A DNA stretch of 45,953 nt from Prevotella sp. (GCA_018385335.1 JAHAZN010000001.1:1-45953), one strand, 5' to 3'; numbered from the stretch's first letter, positions 1 to 10,300 are shown. Program-made: numbers and translations. The notes: generated from the letters alone by a model not told the origin.

Positions 1-36
1 ACTTTTTTAAATGAATATATTCGTTTATTATGTCGG

Positions 37-67
37 CAAATATACTCAAAAAAACAATGATTGACAA
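37..67 (-). promoter_or_regulatory. Divergent promoter at left edge
   Basis: Read on the minus strand, a Bacteroidetes -7 box TATATTTG (44-37) lies 20 nt from a TTG -33 element (67-65). It would drive a gene transcribed leftwards out of the window, divergent from leuS. The gene itself is not visible, so the promoter rests on the motif alone. Confidence 0.4.
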
Positions 68-158
68 TAAAATGAAAATGAAAATATGATGACAGCCGAA
101 AAATAAGATTTTATTAACGCTACTTGCTCTGTCTATCAACGCTTTTTAAAACCATTTC

Positions 159-189
159 TTTGTCCTTTCACCTATTATTATTATCTTTG
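159..189 (+). promoter_or_regulatory. leuS promoter (TTTG-N19-TATCTTTG)
   Basis: TTTG at 159-162 and TATCTTTG at 182-189 are separated by exactly 19 nt, the classic Bacteroidetes primary sigma-factor arrangement. Transcription should start just after 189, leaving an untranslated leader of about 100 nt before leuS. No T-box-like feature was recognised in that leader. Confidence 0.75.
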
Positions 190-293
190 CCGCAAATAAA
201 CAGTAGGCGAGGCATGCCCTGTCAGGATGGTTTGCCCCTATAGATGACTGATACAAATAAATTCTTCTGAGAAAACAAAAACAAGAAATAACA

Positions 294-3140
294 ATGGAAT
301 ACAATTTTAGAGAAATCGAACAGAAATGGCAACAGCAATGGGCCGAGAAGAAAACCTATCAGGTGAAAGAAGACAAGCAGAAGCAAAAGTTCTATGTGCT
401 CAACATGTTCCCCTACCCTTCCGGTGCCGGACTGCATGTTGGTCATCCCTTGGGTTATATCGCCAGTGATATCTATGCCCGCTATAAACGCCTGCAAGGT
501 TTCAACGTACTCAACCCCATGGGCTATGATGCCTATGGTCTGCCTGCCGAACAATATGCCATCCAGACGGGTCAGCATCCCGAGGTGACCACTGTGCAGA
601 ACATCAATCACTATCGTGAGCAGCTCGACAAGATAGGCTTCTCTTTTGATTGGGACCGCGAAGTGCGCACCTGCGACCCCGACTATTATCACTGGACGCA
701 GTGGGCATTCATCCGTATGTTCAAAAGCTATTACAGTCTGGCATCACAGAAAGCACAGCCCATCATCAAACTCATCGAGCATTTTGAACTGATGGGAACG
801 GAGAATATCTCCGCCGCATGTAGCGAGGAACTCCATTTCACAGCAAAGGAATGGAACGCCTTCTCGGAGAAAAAGAAGCAGGAGGTGCTGATGAACTACC
901 GCATTGCCTACCTCGGTGAGACCATGGTGAACTGGTGTGCCCAGTTAGGAACGGTGCTGGCCAATGACGAGGTGGTTGACGGAGTAAGTGTACGTGGCGG
1001 CTATCCCGTGGTGCAGAAGAAGATGCGCCAGTGGTGTCTGCGTGTCTCTGCCTATGCCCAGCGACTTCTTGACGGACTGGAGACCATCGATTGGACCGAC
1101 TCTCTGAAAGAAACCCAACGCAACTGGATAGGCAGGAGCGAGGGTACAGAGATGGACTTCAAACTGAAAGGTAATGATGAACTGAATATAAGAATCTTCA
1201 CTACACGTGCAGACACCATCTTCGGTGTCACCTTCATGGTGCTGGCTCCCGAGAGCGAATATGTTGCTCAGGTGACCACCGCTGAACAGAAAGCAGAGGT
1301 GGAGGCTTATATCGAGCGAACAAAAAAACGCACCGAGCGCGACCGTATCAGCGACCGCAAGATGACTGGTGTCTTCACAGGTGCTTACGCCATCAATCCC
1401 TTCACAGGTGAGGATGTGCCCATCTGGGTGAGCGATTATGTGCTGGCCGGTTATGGCACAGGAGCCATCATGGCTGTGCCTGCCCATGATTCCCGTGACT
1501 ATGCTTTTGCCAAAACCTATCAGCTACCCATCATCCCGCTGATAGAAGGAGCCGATGTGAGCGAAGAGAGCTATGATGCCAAGGAGGGCATTGTCTGCAA
1601 TAGTCCTAAGGCAGGCGCTTGCCAGAAAGAAGGAGGACTGGTGCTCAACGGACTGACAGTGAAAGAAGCCATTGCTGCCACAAAGAAATATGTGACAACT
1701 CATCAATTGGGTCAGGTGAAAGTGAACTACCGTCTGCGTGATGCTATCTTCAGTCGTCAGCGTTATTGGGGCGAACCCTTCCCTGTCTATTATAAGGATG
1801 ATATGCCCTATATGATACCCAAAGACAAACTGCCTCTGCTGTTGCCTGAAATTGATGAGTATAAACCCACTGAGAGTGGAGAACCACCTCTTGGACGCGC
1901 AAAGATATGGGCTTGGGACACCATCAAGGAAGAGGTGGTGAGCAAGGACTTGATAGACCATAAGACAGTGTTCCCTCTGGAACTCTGTACTATGCCGGGG
2001 TTTGCAGGTTCATCAGCCTACTATCTCCGTTATATGGATCCTCACAACAAGAAAGCACTTGTAGGCAAGGAGGCAGATGAGTATTGGCAGAATGTTGACC
2101 TCTATGTGGGAGGAACAGAACATGCCACAGGTCACCTCATCTACTCCCGCTTCTGGAACAAGTTCCTTTATGACAGTGGCTACTCCTGTGCTGACGAGCC
2201 TTTCAAGAAACTCGTTAACCAGGGAATGATTCAAGGACGAAGCAATTTTGTGTATCGTGTGAACGAAGAGGGTCGCACGGCACCACTCTTCGTTTCACTT
2301 GGACTGAAGGACAACTATAGTGATGTAACACCCATCCATGTGGATGTGAATATTGTTCATGCCGACCTCCTCGATATTGAAGCTTTCAAAGCATGGCGTC
2401 CTGAATATAACAATGCCGAGTTTATTCTCGAAGACGGCAAATATGTTTGCGGATGGGCTGTGGAGAAGATGTCCAAATCGATGTTCAACGTGGTGAATCC
2501 CGATATGATTGTCGAGCGTTACGGTGCCGATACCCTGCGTCTTTATGAGATGTTCCTCGGTCCTGTGGAGCAGTCGAAACCCTGGGACACCAATGGTATA
2601 GATGGTTGTCATCGCTTCCTGAAAAAGTTCTGGTCACAGGCCATTGCAGCCGACGACATTACCTCGACACCTACAGCCGAAGAACTGAAGTCGCTGCATA
2701 AGCTCATCAAGAAAGTGAGTCAGGACATCGAACACTTCAGTTACAACACCAGTATCTCTGCCTTCATGATCTGCCTGAGCGAGCTCAGCCAGCTGAAATG
2801 CCACAACCGCGAAATCTTCAAGACCTTCACTGTACTTCTCGCTCCTTTTGCTCCCCATGTGGCAGAAGAGTTGTGGGAGATATATGGTGGTGAAGGAAGT
2901 GTATGTGATGCACGCTGGCCTGAATACAACGAAGCCTATTTGGTAGAGAGTCAGGTGCAACTCACTATCTCCTTTAATGGAAAAGCACGTTTCCAAATGG
3001 CTTTTGCTGCTGATGCCGATGAGAACACCATCAGAGAAACTGTGCTGGCTGACGAAAAATCGCAACGCTACATAGAAGGAAAACAGGTAGTGAAGGTGAT
3101 TGTAGTGAAAGGACGAATTGTCAATGTGGTAGTAAAATAA
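294..3140 (+). CDS. leuS: Leucyl-tRNA synthetase
   Basis: Cytoplasmic class Ia synthetase that charges tRNA-Leu with leucine using ATP. The HIGH signature appears as HVGH at residues 48-51 and the KMSKS signature at 725-729. The Rossmann catalytic core is split by a CP1 editing domain (roughly 230-430, including the threonine-rich FTTRADT and the later [12 protein letters not shown] segment). An insertion of several tens of residues just before KMSKS is the leucyl-specific domain. Length (948 aa) fits Bacteroidetes LeuRS, which are longer than the E. coli enzyme. The ATG at 294 precedes [12 protein letters not shown], the usual family N-terminus. No Shine-Dalgarno is present, as is normal in this phylum. 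It is followed after 10 nt by the YitT-family gene, so a polycistronic transcript is likely. Confidence 0.98.
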   Translation: MEYNFREIEQKWQQQWAEKKTYQVKEDKQKQKFYVLNMFPYPSGAGLHVGHPLGYIASDIYARYKRLQGFNVLNPMGYDAYGLPAEQYAIQTGQHPEVTTVQNINHYREQLDKIGFSFDWDREVRTCDPDYYHWTQWAFIRMFKSYYSLASQKAQPIIKLIEHFELMGTENISAACSEELHFTAKEWNAFSEKKKQEVLMNYRIAYLGETMVNWCAQLGTVLANDEVVDGVSVRGGYPVVQKKMRQWCLRVSAYAQRLLDGLETIDWTDSLKETQRNWIGRSEGTEMDFKLKGNDELNIRIFTTRADTIFGVTFMVLAPESEYVAQVTTAEQKAEVEAYIERTKKRTERDRISDRKMTGVFTGAYAINPFTGEDVPIWVSDYVLAGYGTGAIMAVPAHDSRDYAFAKTYQLPIIPLIEGADVSEESYDAKEGIVCNSPKAGACQKEGGLVLNGLTVKEAIAATKKYVTTHQLGQVKVNYRLRDAIFSRQRYWGEPFPVYYKDDMPYMIPKDKLPLLLPEIDEYKPTESGEPPLGRAKIWAWDTIKEEVVSKDLIDHKTVFPLELCTMPGFAGSSAYYLRYMDPHNKKALVGKEADEYWQNVDLYVGGTEHATGHLIYSRFWNKFLYDSGYSCADEPFKKLVNQGMIQGRSNFVYRVNEEGRTAPLFVSLGLKDNYSDVTPIHVDVNIVHADLLDIEAFKAWRPEYNNAEFILEDGKYVCGWAVEKMSKSMFNVVNPDMIVERYGADTLRLYEMFLGPVEQSKPWDTNGIDGCHRFLKKFWSQAIAADDITSTPTAEELKSLHKLIKKVSQDIEHFSYNTSISAFMICLSELSQLKCHNREIFKTFTVLLAPFAPHVAEELWEIYGGEGSVCDARWPEYNEAYLVESQVQLTISFNGKARFQMAFAADADENTIRETVLADEKSQRYIEGKQVVKVIVVKGRIVNVVVK

Positions 3141-3150
3141 AATTCTCTTC

Positions 3151-4074
3151 ATGACTCGCCGAGATCTTCTTTATGAGATAAAGGACTATCTGAATATCAC
3201 CCTCGGACTGTTGCTTTATACGTTTGGCTTCACTGTTTTCCTGTTGCCATACGAGATTGTGACGGGCGGTATTTCGGGTGTCGGGGCCATCGTATTCTAT
3301 GCCACGGGCTTCCCTGTTCAATACACGTTCTTTCTCATCAATGCCATCCTTATAATGGCAGCACTGAAGATTCTCGGCTGGAAGTTTCTCACCAAGACTA
3401 TCTATGCCACCTTCTTGCTAACCTTTTTCTTGGAAGTAGCTCAAAACATACTTCGACAGGAAGACGGGAGTTTTCTCCGCATGATGGGCGAAGGCAACGA
3501 TTTCATGTCGTTGGTCATTGGCTGTATGCTCACAGGCACAGCCTTGGCCATTGTCTTTCTCAACAACGGCAGTACGGGCGGAACAGACATTGTGGCTGCC
3601 GTATTGAACAAGTTTCACAACATCACCATGGGCAAGGCACTCATCATGATAGATCTTTGCATCATTGGTAGCTGTCTGTTTATTGACACATTCGGTGCTC
3701 TTGATGTGCGTTGCAAGAAAGTGGTCTTTGGTCTGTGTACAATGGTGATAGAGTGTCTGATGCTCGACTATGTGATGTATTGGCAACGGCAGTCGGTGCA
3801 GTTTCTCATCTTCTCAAAGAAATACCAGGAAATAGCTTTTGCCATTACCCGTACCACCGACCACACATTAACCATCCTCGACGGCCACGGCTGGTACACA
3901 GGAAAACCTACCAAGGTTATCTGCCTACTGGCCAAAAAGCGCGAAAGCCTGCATATATTCCGCATCGTAAAGTCGATAGACCCCAACGCCTTTGTCAGTC
4001 AGAGTTCGGTGATAGGTGTCTATGGTGAGGGATTCGATTCAATCAAAGTAAAGATAAAAAAGAAAAAAGAATGA
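3151..4074 (+). CDS. YitT-family membrane protein (DUF161/DUF2179)
   Basis: Inner-membrane protein of the YitT family, whose transported substrate or function is not established. The N-terminal two thirds (about residues 10-210) contain five or six hydrophobic segments with the glycine-rich family motifs VTGGISGVG and [12 protein letters not shown]. The C-terminal part (about 215-300) is a soluble DUF2179 domain, ending in a lysine-rich tail. At 307 aa it has the usual family length. It starts 10 nt after leuS and its stop overlaps the rdgB start by 4 nt (ATGA), so translation is probably coupled to rdgB. The fold assignment is confident; the role is unknown. Confidence 0.9.
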   Translation: MTRRDLLYEIKDYLNITLGLLLYTFGFTVFLLPYEIVTGGISGVGAIVFYATGFPVQYTFFLINAILIMAALKILGWKFLTKTIYATFLLTFFLEVAQNILRQEDGSFLRMMGEGNDFMSLVIGCMLTGTALAIVFLNNGSTGGTDIVAAVLNKFHNITMGKALIMIDLCIIGSCLFIDTFGALDVRCKKVVFGLCTMVIECLMLDYVMYWQRQSVQFLIFSKKYQEIAFAITRTTDHTLTILDGHGWYTGKPTKVICLLAKKRESLHIFRIVKSIDPNAFVSQSSVIGVYGEGFDSIKVKIKKKKE

Positions 4075-4673
4075 AGATTATATTTGCCACAAACAATAGT
4101 CATAAACTCTCTGAAATAAGGGATATACTCGGTTCTGAGATAGAGGTGCTCTCATTGCGGGACATTCAATGTGATACAGACATCCCTGAGACTGGAAAGA
4201 CATTGGAAGAAAATGCCCTGCAAAAAGCCCAATATATCTATGACCACTATGGATTAAGTGTGTTTGCAGACGATACGGGATTGGAAGTAGATGCCCTTGA
4301 TGGTGCTCCAGGTGTCTATAGTGCCCGCTATGCCGGAGGTGATGGACATGATAGCGAGGCCAACATGACTAAATTGCTGGAAAACATGAACGGTGAAAAC
4401 AACCGCAAAGCACGATTCCGCACTGTCATTGCACTCTTGCTCAAAGGAAAGACATGTGAGCAACCCATCAAACATCTCTTTGAAGGCATCGTGGAGGGAA
4501 CCATCATCACTGAGCGCAGAGGAGGAGAAGGCTTCGGTTATGATCCCATTTTCCTTCCCGAAGGATATGACCTGACCTTTGCCGAACTGGGCAATGAGAT
4601 AAAAAACACTATCAGTCATCGTGCCAGGGCTGTAAAGAAACTGGTGGAGTTTCTGAAAACATCTCACTACTAA
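4071..4673 (+). CDS. rdgB: XTP/dITP diphosphatase (RdgB/HAM1 family)
   Basis: House-cleaning nucleotide pyrophosphatase that hydrolyses non-canonical purine triphosphates (dITP, XTP) to monophosphates, keeping deaminated bases out of DNA and RNA. Family motifs are intact: [11 protein letters not shown] at the N-terminus (substrate binding), [10 protein letters not shown] at 65-74 (metal and catalytic acidic residues), [10 protein letters not shown], and SHRARA near the C-terminus. Length 200 aa is standard. The start ATG overlaps the preceding stop by 4 nt. It ends 41 nt before porZ, so it may lie in one long leuS-to-porZ transcript. Confidence 0.97.
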   Translation: MKIIFATNNSHKLSEIRDILGSEIEVLSLRDIQCDTDIPETGKTLEENALQKAQYIYDHYGLSVFADDTGLEVDALDGAPGVYSARYAGGDGHDSEANMTKLLENMNGENNRKARFRTVIALLLKGKTCEQPIKHLFEGIVEGTIITERRGGEGFGYDPIFLPEGYDLTFAELGNEIKNTISHRARAVKKLVEFLKTSHY

Positions 4674-4714
4674 TATACCTCTCATCTCGGAAGTCATTTA
4701 CATAATCAAATGTT

Positions 4715-6727
4715 ATGAATCGTCGACTTTGTATATCTCTTCTTTTTATAGTCTTGCTCTTCAACTCACCGAATGCTGATGCCCAAATAGGTACATGGCG
4801 TGCCTATATGTCCTATCATGAACCACAACAGATAGCCGCTGCAGGCAATAAACTCTTTGTGAGAGCTTCCAACGATCTATATATCTATAATAAAGCCGAC
4901 CAAAGCATTCTCACCCTCGACCGTACCAATGGTCTCAACGACACCTTCATCACTAAAATAGCATGGAGTAAGATAGGAAAGAGATTGGTAGTAGTTTATC
5001 AGAACAGCAATATTGACCTTGTCGATACTGAAGGAATGGCCATCAATGTGGCTGATCTCTACAACAAGAATATGACTGATGACAAAACGGTGAATGCTAT
5101 TACTATCTTTGACCGTTATGCTTTCCTTGCAACCAATTTCGGTGTGGTGAAACTCAACGTGAGTGCAGCTGAAGTGAGTGAAACCTATCATCTCGGAACA
5201 GCTGTCACCAAAGTGGGTGTAAGCGGCAACATCATCTATGCCAGAACAAACAATGGGGTGATGAAAGCCTCCATGCAAGACAATCTCATCGACCCTAATA
5301 ACTGGCAGTTTACAAGTCAATATGACCCTGAATGTCTGAAAGAAGATCTCACCGACTATCAAGATAACATAGACCTGGTGAAAACCTTAAATCCCGGAGG
5401 ACCCAAATACAACTATTTCGGTTCAATGAGATTCAAACACAACCGACTCTATACCACAGGAGGTGGCTACGGCGTGGTTTACGATCTGCTCCGTCCGGGA
5501 TGTGTGCAGATTCTAAAAGAAGGCGAATGGCAGGTATGTGATGATAAGGAAACAAGTGAAATAGGCAAAGGATTGGAGTATGTGGACATCAACGTGGCAG
5601 ATGCAGCACCCGATGATCCGAATCATGTGTTTGCTGCCGGACGCACCGGTGTCTATGAGTTTAACAACGGTAAGTTCGTTAAACATTATACTTATGATAA
5701 CAGTAGCCTACTCTCGGTCTTTAATACTGATAAAAACTATAACATTGTACAGGGATTATGTTTTGATAACCAAGGAACATTATGGTGCTTGAATGGTATG
5801 GTGAACGAAGCATTGCACCAGATGAACAGCGAAGGACAATGGAAAGCGCTTGGATTGACGCTCACTGACCGTACCAACGAGAATCTTGAGTGTGCTATGT
5901 TCGACAGTCATGGACTGTTTTGGTTTGTCAACAATGACTGGAGAAAACCTGCACTCCACTGTTATCAACCCGATACAGGAGGAAAGAAAACTTTTTCCTC
6001 CTTCACCAATCAGGATGGTAGTACGCTTATCATCTCCAAGGGAGTGAGATGTGTGATAACCGACAGAGACGAAAACCTTTGGGTAGGCACTTCACAAGGT
6101 CCTCTCCTACTCTATCGTTCGGAAATAACCAACGACAATGCCGTCTTTACTCAGGTGAAAGTGCCGAGAAACGACGGTACCAACTATGCCGACTATTTGC
6201 TCAACAATGTAGATATCACCTGCATGGCTATAGACGGAGCAGGAAGAAAATGGTTTGGAACAAACGATAATGGTGTCTATCTCATTAGCGAAGACAACAT
6301 GACACAGATACACCATTTCCTCACTTCAAACAGCATGTTACTCTCCAACACCGTTGAATCTATAGCCATTGATGGCAGAACAGGAGAGGTCTTTATTGGC
6401 ACCGACAAAGGTCTATGCTCTTATATGAGCGATGCCACAGACACCAATGAAGAGATGGACAAAGACAATGTCTGGGCCTATCCCAACCCTGTAACGCCCG
6501 AATATCATGGACTCATCACCATCACAGGTCTCTCCTTTGATGCTGATGTAAAAATTGTCAGTGCCAACGGTGCATTGATCAATCAAGGAAGAAGCACAGG
6601 AGGAACTTACGTTTGGAACGGATGCGATCTGAAGGGTAACCGTGTGGCGGCAGGCGTATATATGGTGATGACTGCCAAAAGTGACGGAAAAAAAGGAACA
6701 GTATGCAAGGTAGCGATTATCAGGTAA
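4715..6727 (+). CDS. porZ: PorZ-like type IX secretion protein (beta-propeller, T9SS C-terminal domain)
   Basis: Probably the PorZ component of the type IX secretion system, which in Porphyromonas sits on the cell surface with the attachment complex that anchors cargo to anionic LPS. Residues 1-23 form a signal peptide ending ADA. The mature start QIGTWRAYMSYHE and the segment KIAWSKIGKRLVVVYQNS match the PorZ propeller N-terminus as I remember it. The body (about 24-580) is repetitive beta-propeller sequence of the two-component-regulator-propeller type (for example FDNQGTLWCLN and DGAGRKWFGTNDNG). Residues about 590-670 are a T9SS-type C-terminal domain: WAYPNPVTP, then a G..YVWNG.DLKG.RVAAGVYM pattern, ending in VAIIR. 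Length 670 aa is somewhat below P. gingivalis PorZ. A generic propeller protein exported by T9SS is the alternative. Confidence 0.82.
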   Translation: MNRRLCISLLFIVLLFNSPNADAQIGTWRAYMSYHEPQQIAAAGNKLFVRASNDLYIYNKADQSILTLDRTNGLNDTFITKIAWSKIGKRLVVVYQNSNIDLVDTEGMAINVADLYNKNMTDDKTVNAITIFDRYAFLATNFGVVKLNVSAAEVSETYHLGTAVTKVGVSGNIIYARTNNGVMKASMQDNLIDPNNWQFTSQYDPECLKEDLTDYQDNIDLVKTLNPGGPKYNYFGSMRFKHNRLYTTGGGYGVVYDLLRPGCVQILKEGEWQVCDDKETSEIGKGLEYVDINVADAAPDDPNHVFAAGRTGVYEFNNGKFVKHYTYDNSSLLSVFNTDKNYNIVQGLCFDNQGTLWCLNGMVNEALHQMNSEGQWKALGLTLTDRTNENLECAMFDSHGLFWFVNNDWRKPALHCYQPDTGGKKTFSSFTNQDGSTLIISKGVRCVITDRDENLWVGTSQGPLLLYRSEITNDNAVFTQVKVPRNDGTNYADYLLNNVDITCMAIDGAGRKWFGTNDNGVYLISEDNMTQIHHFLTSNSMLLSNTVESIAIDGRTGEVFIGTDKGLCSYMSDATDTNEEMDKDNVWAYPNPVTPEYHGLITITGLSFDADVKIVSANGALINQGRSTGGTYVWNGCDLKGNRVAAGVYMVMTAKSDGKKGTVCKVAIIR

Positions 6728-6738
6728 AGACAATCAAC

Positions 6739-7983
6739 ATGATGAAACGTGCATTTTCCACTTGCCTTTCCTCTGCTACTGCCGTGCTGGCAATGACCAT
6801 TATCTTTTTCCTGTTAGTATCAGCTGCATGTTTCATTCCCAGCAACAACATCAAATCTAACGTTCTTCAATCAACCAAACTCATAGAAGAAGAAGGTATC
6901 AAACATAAGATATGTAATTTTTTTCTCTTCAGATTAGATAACTTCACCGATGCGCTAATGATGAACATTGCGGCAGGAGTGGATAATAAGCATCCCGTTT
7001 CTTCAGCAATGAAGACCACTTATCATTTAGAAGAGGGAGGAAGAATCAATATCCTCGAAGCTAACTATCAACTTTGTAACAATCAATATGATCATCTTAT
7101 CCCCGTTGATTATGAACGATACTGGCATGGATATCTTGTGCTGCTCCGTCCCCTGCTCACCCTCACCGACTATCAAGGCATACGGATAATACTCACCCTA
7201 TTTATCAGTTGTCTCTTCATTTTCTTATGTTATACCTTATATAAATATGGAGATAAGTATCTTCTTGGAACATTTCTTTTCTGCTCATTAGTTTTCAATT
7301 TGTGGATCATTCCACTCTCATTGCAATTTTCCACCACCTTCATCATCACATTCTCGTATTGTATTCTAATAGTGTATAAACGGCGTTTTAATAGCGTTAG
7401 ACAGCTCTTATTACCAATGGTTATCATAGGTGGCATCACTTCTTTTTTCGATCTACTCACCACCCCATTGCTCACCCTGTCTATTCCACTCAGCATAGCA
7501 CTATATCAATCCAATGAAACAACAAAAGAAAAATGGCTGTCAACACTTAAAAGTATTGTCGCCTGGTGCTTCGGCTACGCCACTATATGGATAAATAAAT
7601 GGCTGTTGGCTCACTGGACTGTAGATTATCAACTGAGCGATGCTCTTCAACAGGCATCAATGCGCACGTCAACAATCTATGAAAATGTTGATATGTCATT
7701 AAAAGGGATTTTCACTTTCCTTCTCGATTATCCATTGCTGCTTACTGTTCTATTATTCTTCACACTGCTTTTCATCGTGTTTAATATCATTCTTTACAGA
7801 AAGAACAGCCAAGAATTCATCCATCACAGTATGCTTTTGTTAGTTGCAGCCCTCCCCTTCTTCTGGTGTCTCATACTACGCAATCACTCCGTTATTCATC
7901 ATTGGTTTGTTTGGCGGGTATTTATGGCATCTATATTTGCCTATCTACTCTTCATCAGAAAGATGAGAGTAAAAAAAGGATAA
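6739..7983 (+). CDS. Unrecognised polytopic membrane protein
   Basis: Hypothetical inner-membrane protein of about 414 aa that I cannot assign to a named family. A first hydrophobic segment (about residues 13-35) is followed by a hydrophilic, probably extracytoplasmic stretch of about 110 residues. Then come eight or more hydrophobic helices to the C-terminus, which ends in basic MRVKKG. A single helix, a large loop and many helices resemble the topology of GT-C-type polyisoprenyl-sugar transferases or O-antigen-modifying membrane proteins, but no catalytic motif can be named. I chose the ATG at 6739, 12 nt after the porZ stop, over an ATG at 6703 inside porZ. It is convergent with, and 5 nt from, a GT2 glycosyltransferase, which makes a glycan role worth testing. 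Confidence 0.75.
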   Translation: MMKRAFSTCLSSATAVLAMTIIFFLLVSAACFIPSNNIKSNVLQSTKLIEEEGIKHKICNFFLFRLDNFTDALMMNIAAGVDNKHPVSSAMKTTYHLEEGGRINILEANYQLCNNQYDHLIPVDYERYWHGYLVLLRPLLTLTDYQGIRIILTLFISCLFIFLCYTLYKYGDKYLLGTFLFCSLVFNLWIIPLSLQFSTTFIITFSYCILIVYKRRFNSVRQLLLPMVIIGGITSFFDLLTTPLLTLSIPLSIALYQSNETTKEKWLSTLKSIVAWCFGYATIWINKWLLAHWTVDYQLSDALQQASMRTSTIYENVDMSLKGIFTFLLDYPLLLTVLLFFTLLFIVFNIILYRKNSQEFIHHSMLLLVAALPFFWCLILRNHSVIHHWFVWRVFMASIFAYLLFIRKMRVKKG

Positions 7984-7988
7984 TCATC

Positions 7989-8912
7989 CTATTGTCTGTG
8001 AAGCAATAGTTCGTACAACTGTTTGTTCTTATTGGCTATCACCTCGAGTATGAGTCCACATACAAATAATAGCATAGCCAAAAGCATCATGAAACAAGAT
8101 ACTATCAACGTTGGGAATCGCAATACCAAACCAGTGTGAAGATAATCAATAAACACAGGAATGAACAAGGCTATTGCTATAAGCAAAACAACGACAGAAA
8201 TAATAGAAAAGAAGAGAAATGGCTTGTAATCTCTAAATAAACGGAACATCATTGCTATCACTTCCATTCCATCTTTGAAAGTGCTGAGCTTGGATAAACT
8301 TCCTATTGGGCGGTCACGATAGGTGATGGGCACTTCAGCTATCCTATAATTCTTGTCTAAAGCATGAAGAGTCATCTCTGTTTCTATTTCAAATGACTTA
8401 GACAGAATAGGAATATTCTTTACAAACAATCGGCTAAATGCCCTATATCCAGTCATTATATCTCTCACATTGCTTTGAAAAAAACGATTGATGAGATACC
8501 TCACCATCAAATTTCCTACACCATGAAAAGGACGTTTGTTCTCTTTGAAATAGGTGGAAGACAATCTGTCACCTATCACCATATCATATCCCTCATTAAG
8601 CACCTTATCGCATAACTGTCGCGCCTCAATGGCCGGATAAGTGTCATCACCATCCACCATGAGGTAACAGTCGGCTTGAATATCATGAAACATACTTCTC
8701 ACTACATTTCCTTTGCCCTGACGATATTCATTACATACTACTGCTCCAGCTTTTGAGGCCTCCATAGAGGTATGATCAGTAGAATTGTTGTCATAGACAT
8801 ATACAGTAGCTTCAGGCAAGGCTGACCTAAAATCGCTCACTACCTTTGCTATGGTCGATGCCTCATTATAACAAGGAATGAGTACTGCTATTTTTGGAGA
8901 AGAATTCGTCAT
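7989..8912 (-). CDS. GT2 glycosyltransferase with C-terminal membrane anchor (GtrB/DPM1-like)
   Basis: Family 2 glycosyltransferase of the dolichol-phosphate-mannose-synthase type, expected to move a sugar from a nucleotide donor to undecaprenyl phosphate at the inner leaflet. The GT-A domain spans about residues 1-225, with IAVLIPCYNEAS at the N-terminus, DNNSTDHT, a DGDD metal-binding motif, and a conserved arginine/tryptophan-free acceptor region ITYRDRPIGSLSK. Two hydrophobic helices (about 230-255 and 265-295) anchor the C-terminus. I start at ATG 8912 (MTNSSPK), 19 nt after nadA; an upstream ATG at 8945 would overlap nadA and adds a non-conserved leader. It lies downstream of nadA on the same strand. 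Its substrate cannot be read from the sequence. Confidence 0.88.
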   Translation of the reverse strand: MTNSSPKIAVLIPCYNEASTIAKVVSDFRSALPEATVYVYDNNSTDHTSMEASKAGAVVCNEYRQGKGNVVRSMFHDIQADCYLMVDGDDTYPAIEARQLCDKVLNEGYDMVIGDRLSSTYFKENKRPFHGVGNLMVRYLINRFFQSNVRDIMTGYRAFSRLFVKNIPILSKSFEIETEMTLHALDKNYRIAEVPITYRDRPIGSLSKLSTFKDGMEVIAMMFRLFRDYKPFLFFSIISVVVLLIAIALFIPVFIDYLHTGLVLRFPTLIVSCFMMLLAMLLFVCGLILEVIANKNKQLYELLLHRQ

Positions 8913-8931
8913 GATAAGAATGATTATGTCA

Positions 8932-9924
8932 TCAACTGAGCTCAAGCATCCTCTCTATGGGTTTCACTGCCTCACGGGCTACTTCTTCCTTTACATCTAC
9001 CTCTGGCCATTCATATTTGAGTGTGTTATAGAGTTTCAGCATGGTGTTCATCTTCATATACTGACACTCATTGCATGAACAGCCAACAGTGGCCTCGCTC
9101 ACCTCGGGAGGAACAGGAAGAAACGATGTAGAAGGACACTTGCGCTGCATCTCATGCAAAATACCTGCCTCGGTAGCAACGATATACTCATTGTCAGGAT
9201 GCTCAACAGCATATTTCAATAAGACAGCTGTTGAACCAACGACATCAGCTACCTTCAACACCGGACCCTTACACTCTGGATGAGCCAATACAAGAGCCTG
9301 AGGATGCTTTTTCTTCATCTTTACTATCGCCTCAACAGAGAAACGCTCATGCACATGACAACCTCCTTGCCAAAGCAACATCTCACGCCCAGTGACAGCG
9401 TTGATATAACTGCCGAGGTTATAGTCGGGACCAAAGATGAGTTGAGCATCCTTAGGGAAGGTATCTACTATCTGTTTAGCATTGCCACTGGTCACTACCA
9501 CATCGGTGAGTGCCTTGACAGCAGCCGTTGTGTTGACATAACTTACCACCTGATAGCCAGGATGCTCTTCCTTGAACTTCTTGAGATCTTCAGCCTTGCA
9601 GCTGTCAGCTAAAGAACAACCGGCATTGAGGTCAGGTGCCAACACCTTTTTCTCCGGACTGAGAATCTTACAGGTTTCGGCCATGAAATGCACACCGCAC
9701 ATCACAATAATCTTTGCATCGGTCTCAGCAGCCTTACGAGCCAATGCCAACGAATCACCTATGAAATGGGCCACTTCCTGTATGTCTCCCTGTGTATAGT
9801 AGTGAGCCAGAATGACAGCATTCTTCTCTTCACACAATCGTTTTATTTCTTCTTTCAGGTTATTCACTCCTGTAGCAGGTTCATCAATAAAACCTTTTTC
9901 TTCCCATTCTTTATTCGGCATCAT
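8932..9924 (-). CDS. nadA: Quinolinate synthase A
   Basis: 4Fe-4S enzyme of de novo NAD synthesis that condenses iminoaspartate with dihydroxyacetone phosphate to quinolinate. Recognised from AHYYTQGDIQEVAHFIGDSL near residue 40-60, MCGVHFMAET (C76), LAHPECKGP (C218) and the C-terminal CSCNEC cluster (282-287). These three regions supply the cluster ligands. Length 330 aa matches the short, ancestral NadA class. Two adjacent Met codons begin the protein, and either could be used. nadB and nadC are not in the window. The gene precedes the GT2 gene with a 19 nt gap. Its upstream region holds DnaA-box-like repeats, so the leader of this mRNA overlaps the candidate origin. Confidence 0.97.
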   Translation of the reverse strand: MMPNKEWEEKGFIDEPATGVNNLKEEIKRLCEEKNAVILAHYYTQGDIQEVAHFIGDSLALARKAAETDAKIIVMCGVHFMAETCKILSPEKKVLAPDLNAGCSLADSCKAEDLKKFKEEHPGYQVVSYVNTTAAVKALTDVVVTSGNAKQIVDTFPKDAQLIFGPDYNLGSYINAVTGREMLLWQGGCHVHERFSVEAIVKMKKKHPQALVLAHPECKGPVLKVADVVGSTAVLLKYAVEHPDNEYIVATEAGILHEMQRKCPSTSFLPVPPEVSEATVGCSCNECQYMKMNTMLKLYNTLKYEWPEVDVKEEVAREAVKPIERMLELS

Positions 9925-9982
9925 ATCATTAATATTTTTTTCTTATTTTGAATTTAAAAAGAGAATGATAGAGATGATATGC

Positions 9983-10300
9983 TGTGGATAGTGTGGAAAA
10001 CTTTCTGACTTAATGCTTGCATATTCCATTATCCCCATCAGAAATTGGTTTATTCACCATCCCTGTGGATAGTTATTAGCTCATTATCAGTTGATAGAAG
10101 CATTTATCCACAATCATCAACTTTGGTGCAAAATTACTAAGTTTATATCTTTTTTCGTCAATGTTGAGTGGAAATCTTACTTAAAACTGCGCAATAAGTG
10201 GGTGGATATCCCTCTGATGGATGTTCACCATGGATAATGAAATAGTTATGAAATAGTTTTTCAAGGGTTATACACACACTTATCCACATAGTTTTCCACA
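9983..10300. other. DnaA-box cluster, candidate oriC (or DnaA-titration site)
   Basis: The non-coding interval between nadA and mutS (9925-10460) contains a dense set of DnaA-box-like nonamers. Perfect TTATNCACA matches are at 10104-10112, 10268-10276 and 10280-10288. TTTTCCACA occurs at 10292-10300 and, on the minus strand, at 9992-10000. One-mismatch forms occur on the minus strand at 9983-9991 and 10064-10072, and on the plus strand at 10029-10037 and 10050-10058. The boxes at 10268-10300 form a tight array followed by an A/T-rich run. The flanking genes diverge. No dnaA gene is visible in the window. This looks like an origin or a DnaA-binding regulatory region; the sequence alone cannot separate the two. 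Confidence 0.6.
10129..10161 (-). promoter_or_regulatory. Probable nadA promoter
   Basis: On the minus strand, TAATTTTG (10136-10129) matches the Bacteroidetes -7 consensus, with a TTG (10161-10159) 22 nt upstream. Transcription from here would give nadA a leader of about 200 nt that carries several DnaA-like boxes, so DnaA binding could affect nadA expression. Confidence 0.5.

Noticed and set aside
190..293. Possible T-box or amino-acid riboswitch in the leuS leader
   Set aside because: No T-box sequence, specifier loop or terminator is visible, and T-boxes are not expected in Bacteroidetes.
945..1487. Long minus-strand open frame inside leuS (and similar frames opposite mnmG, frdA, polA and the DEAD-box gene)
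   Set aside because: Antisense shadows of well-identified genes, with no family resemblance and no promoter.
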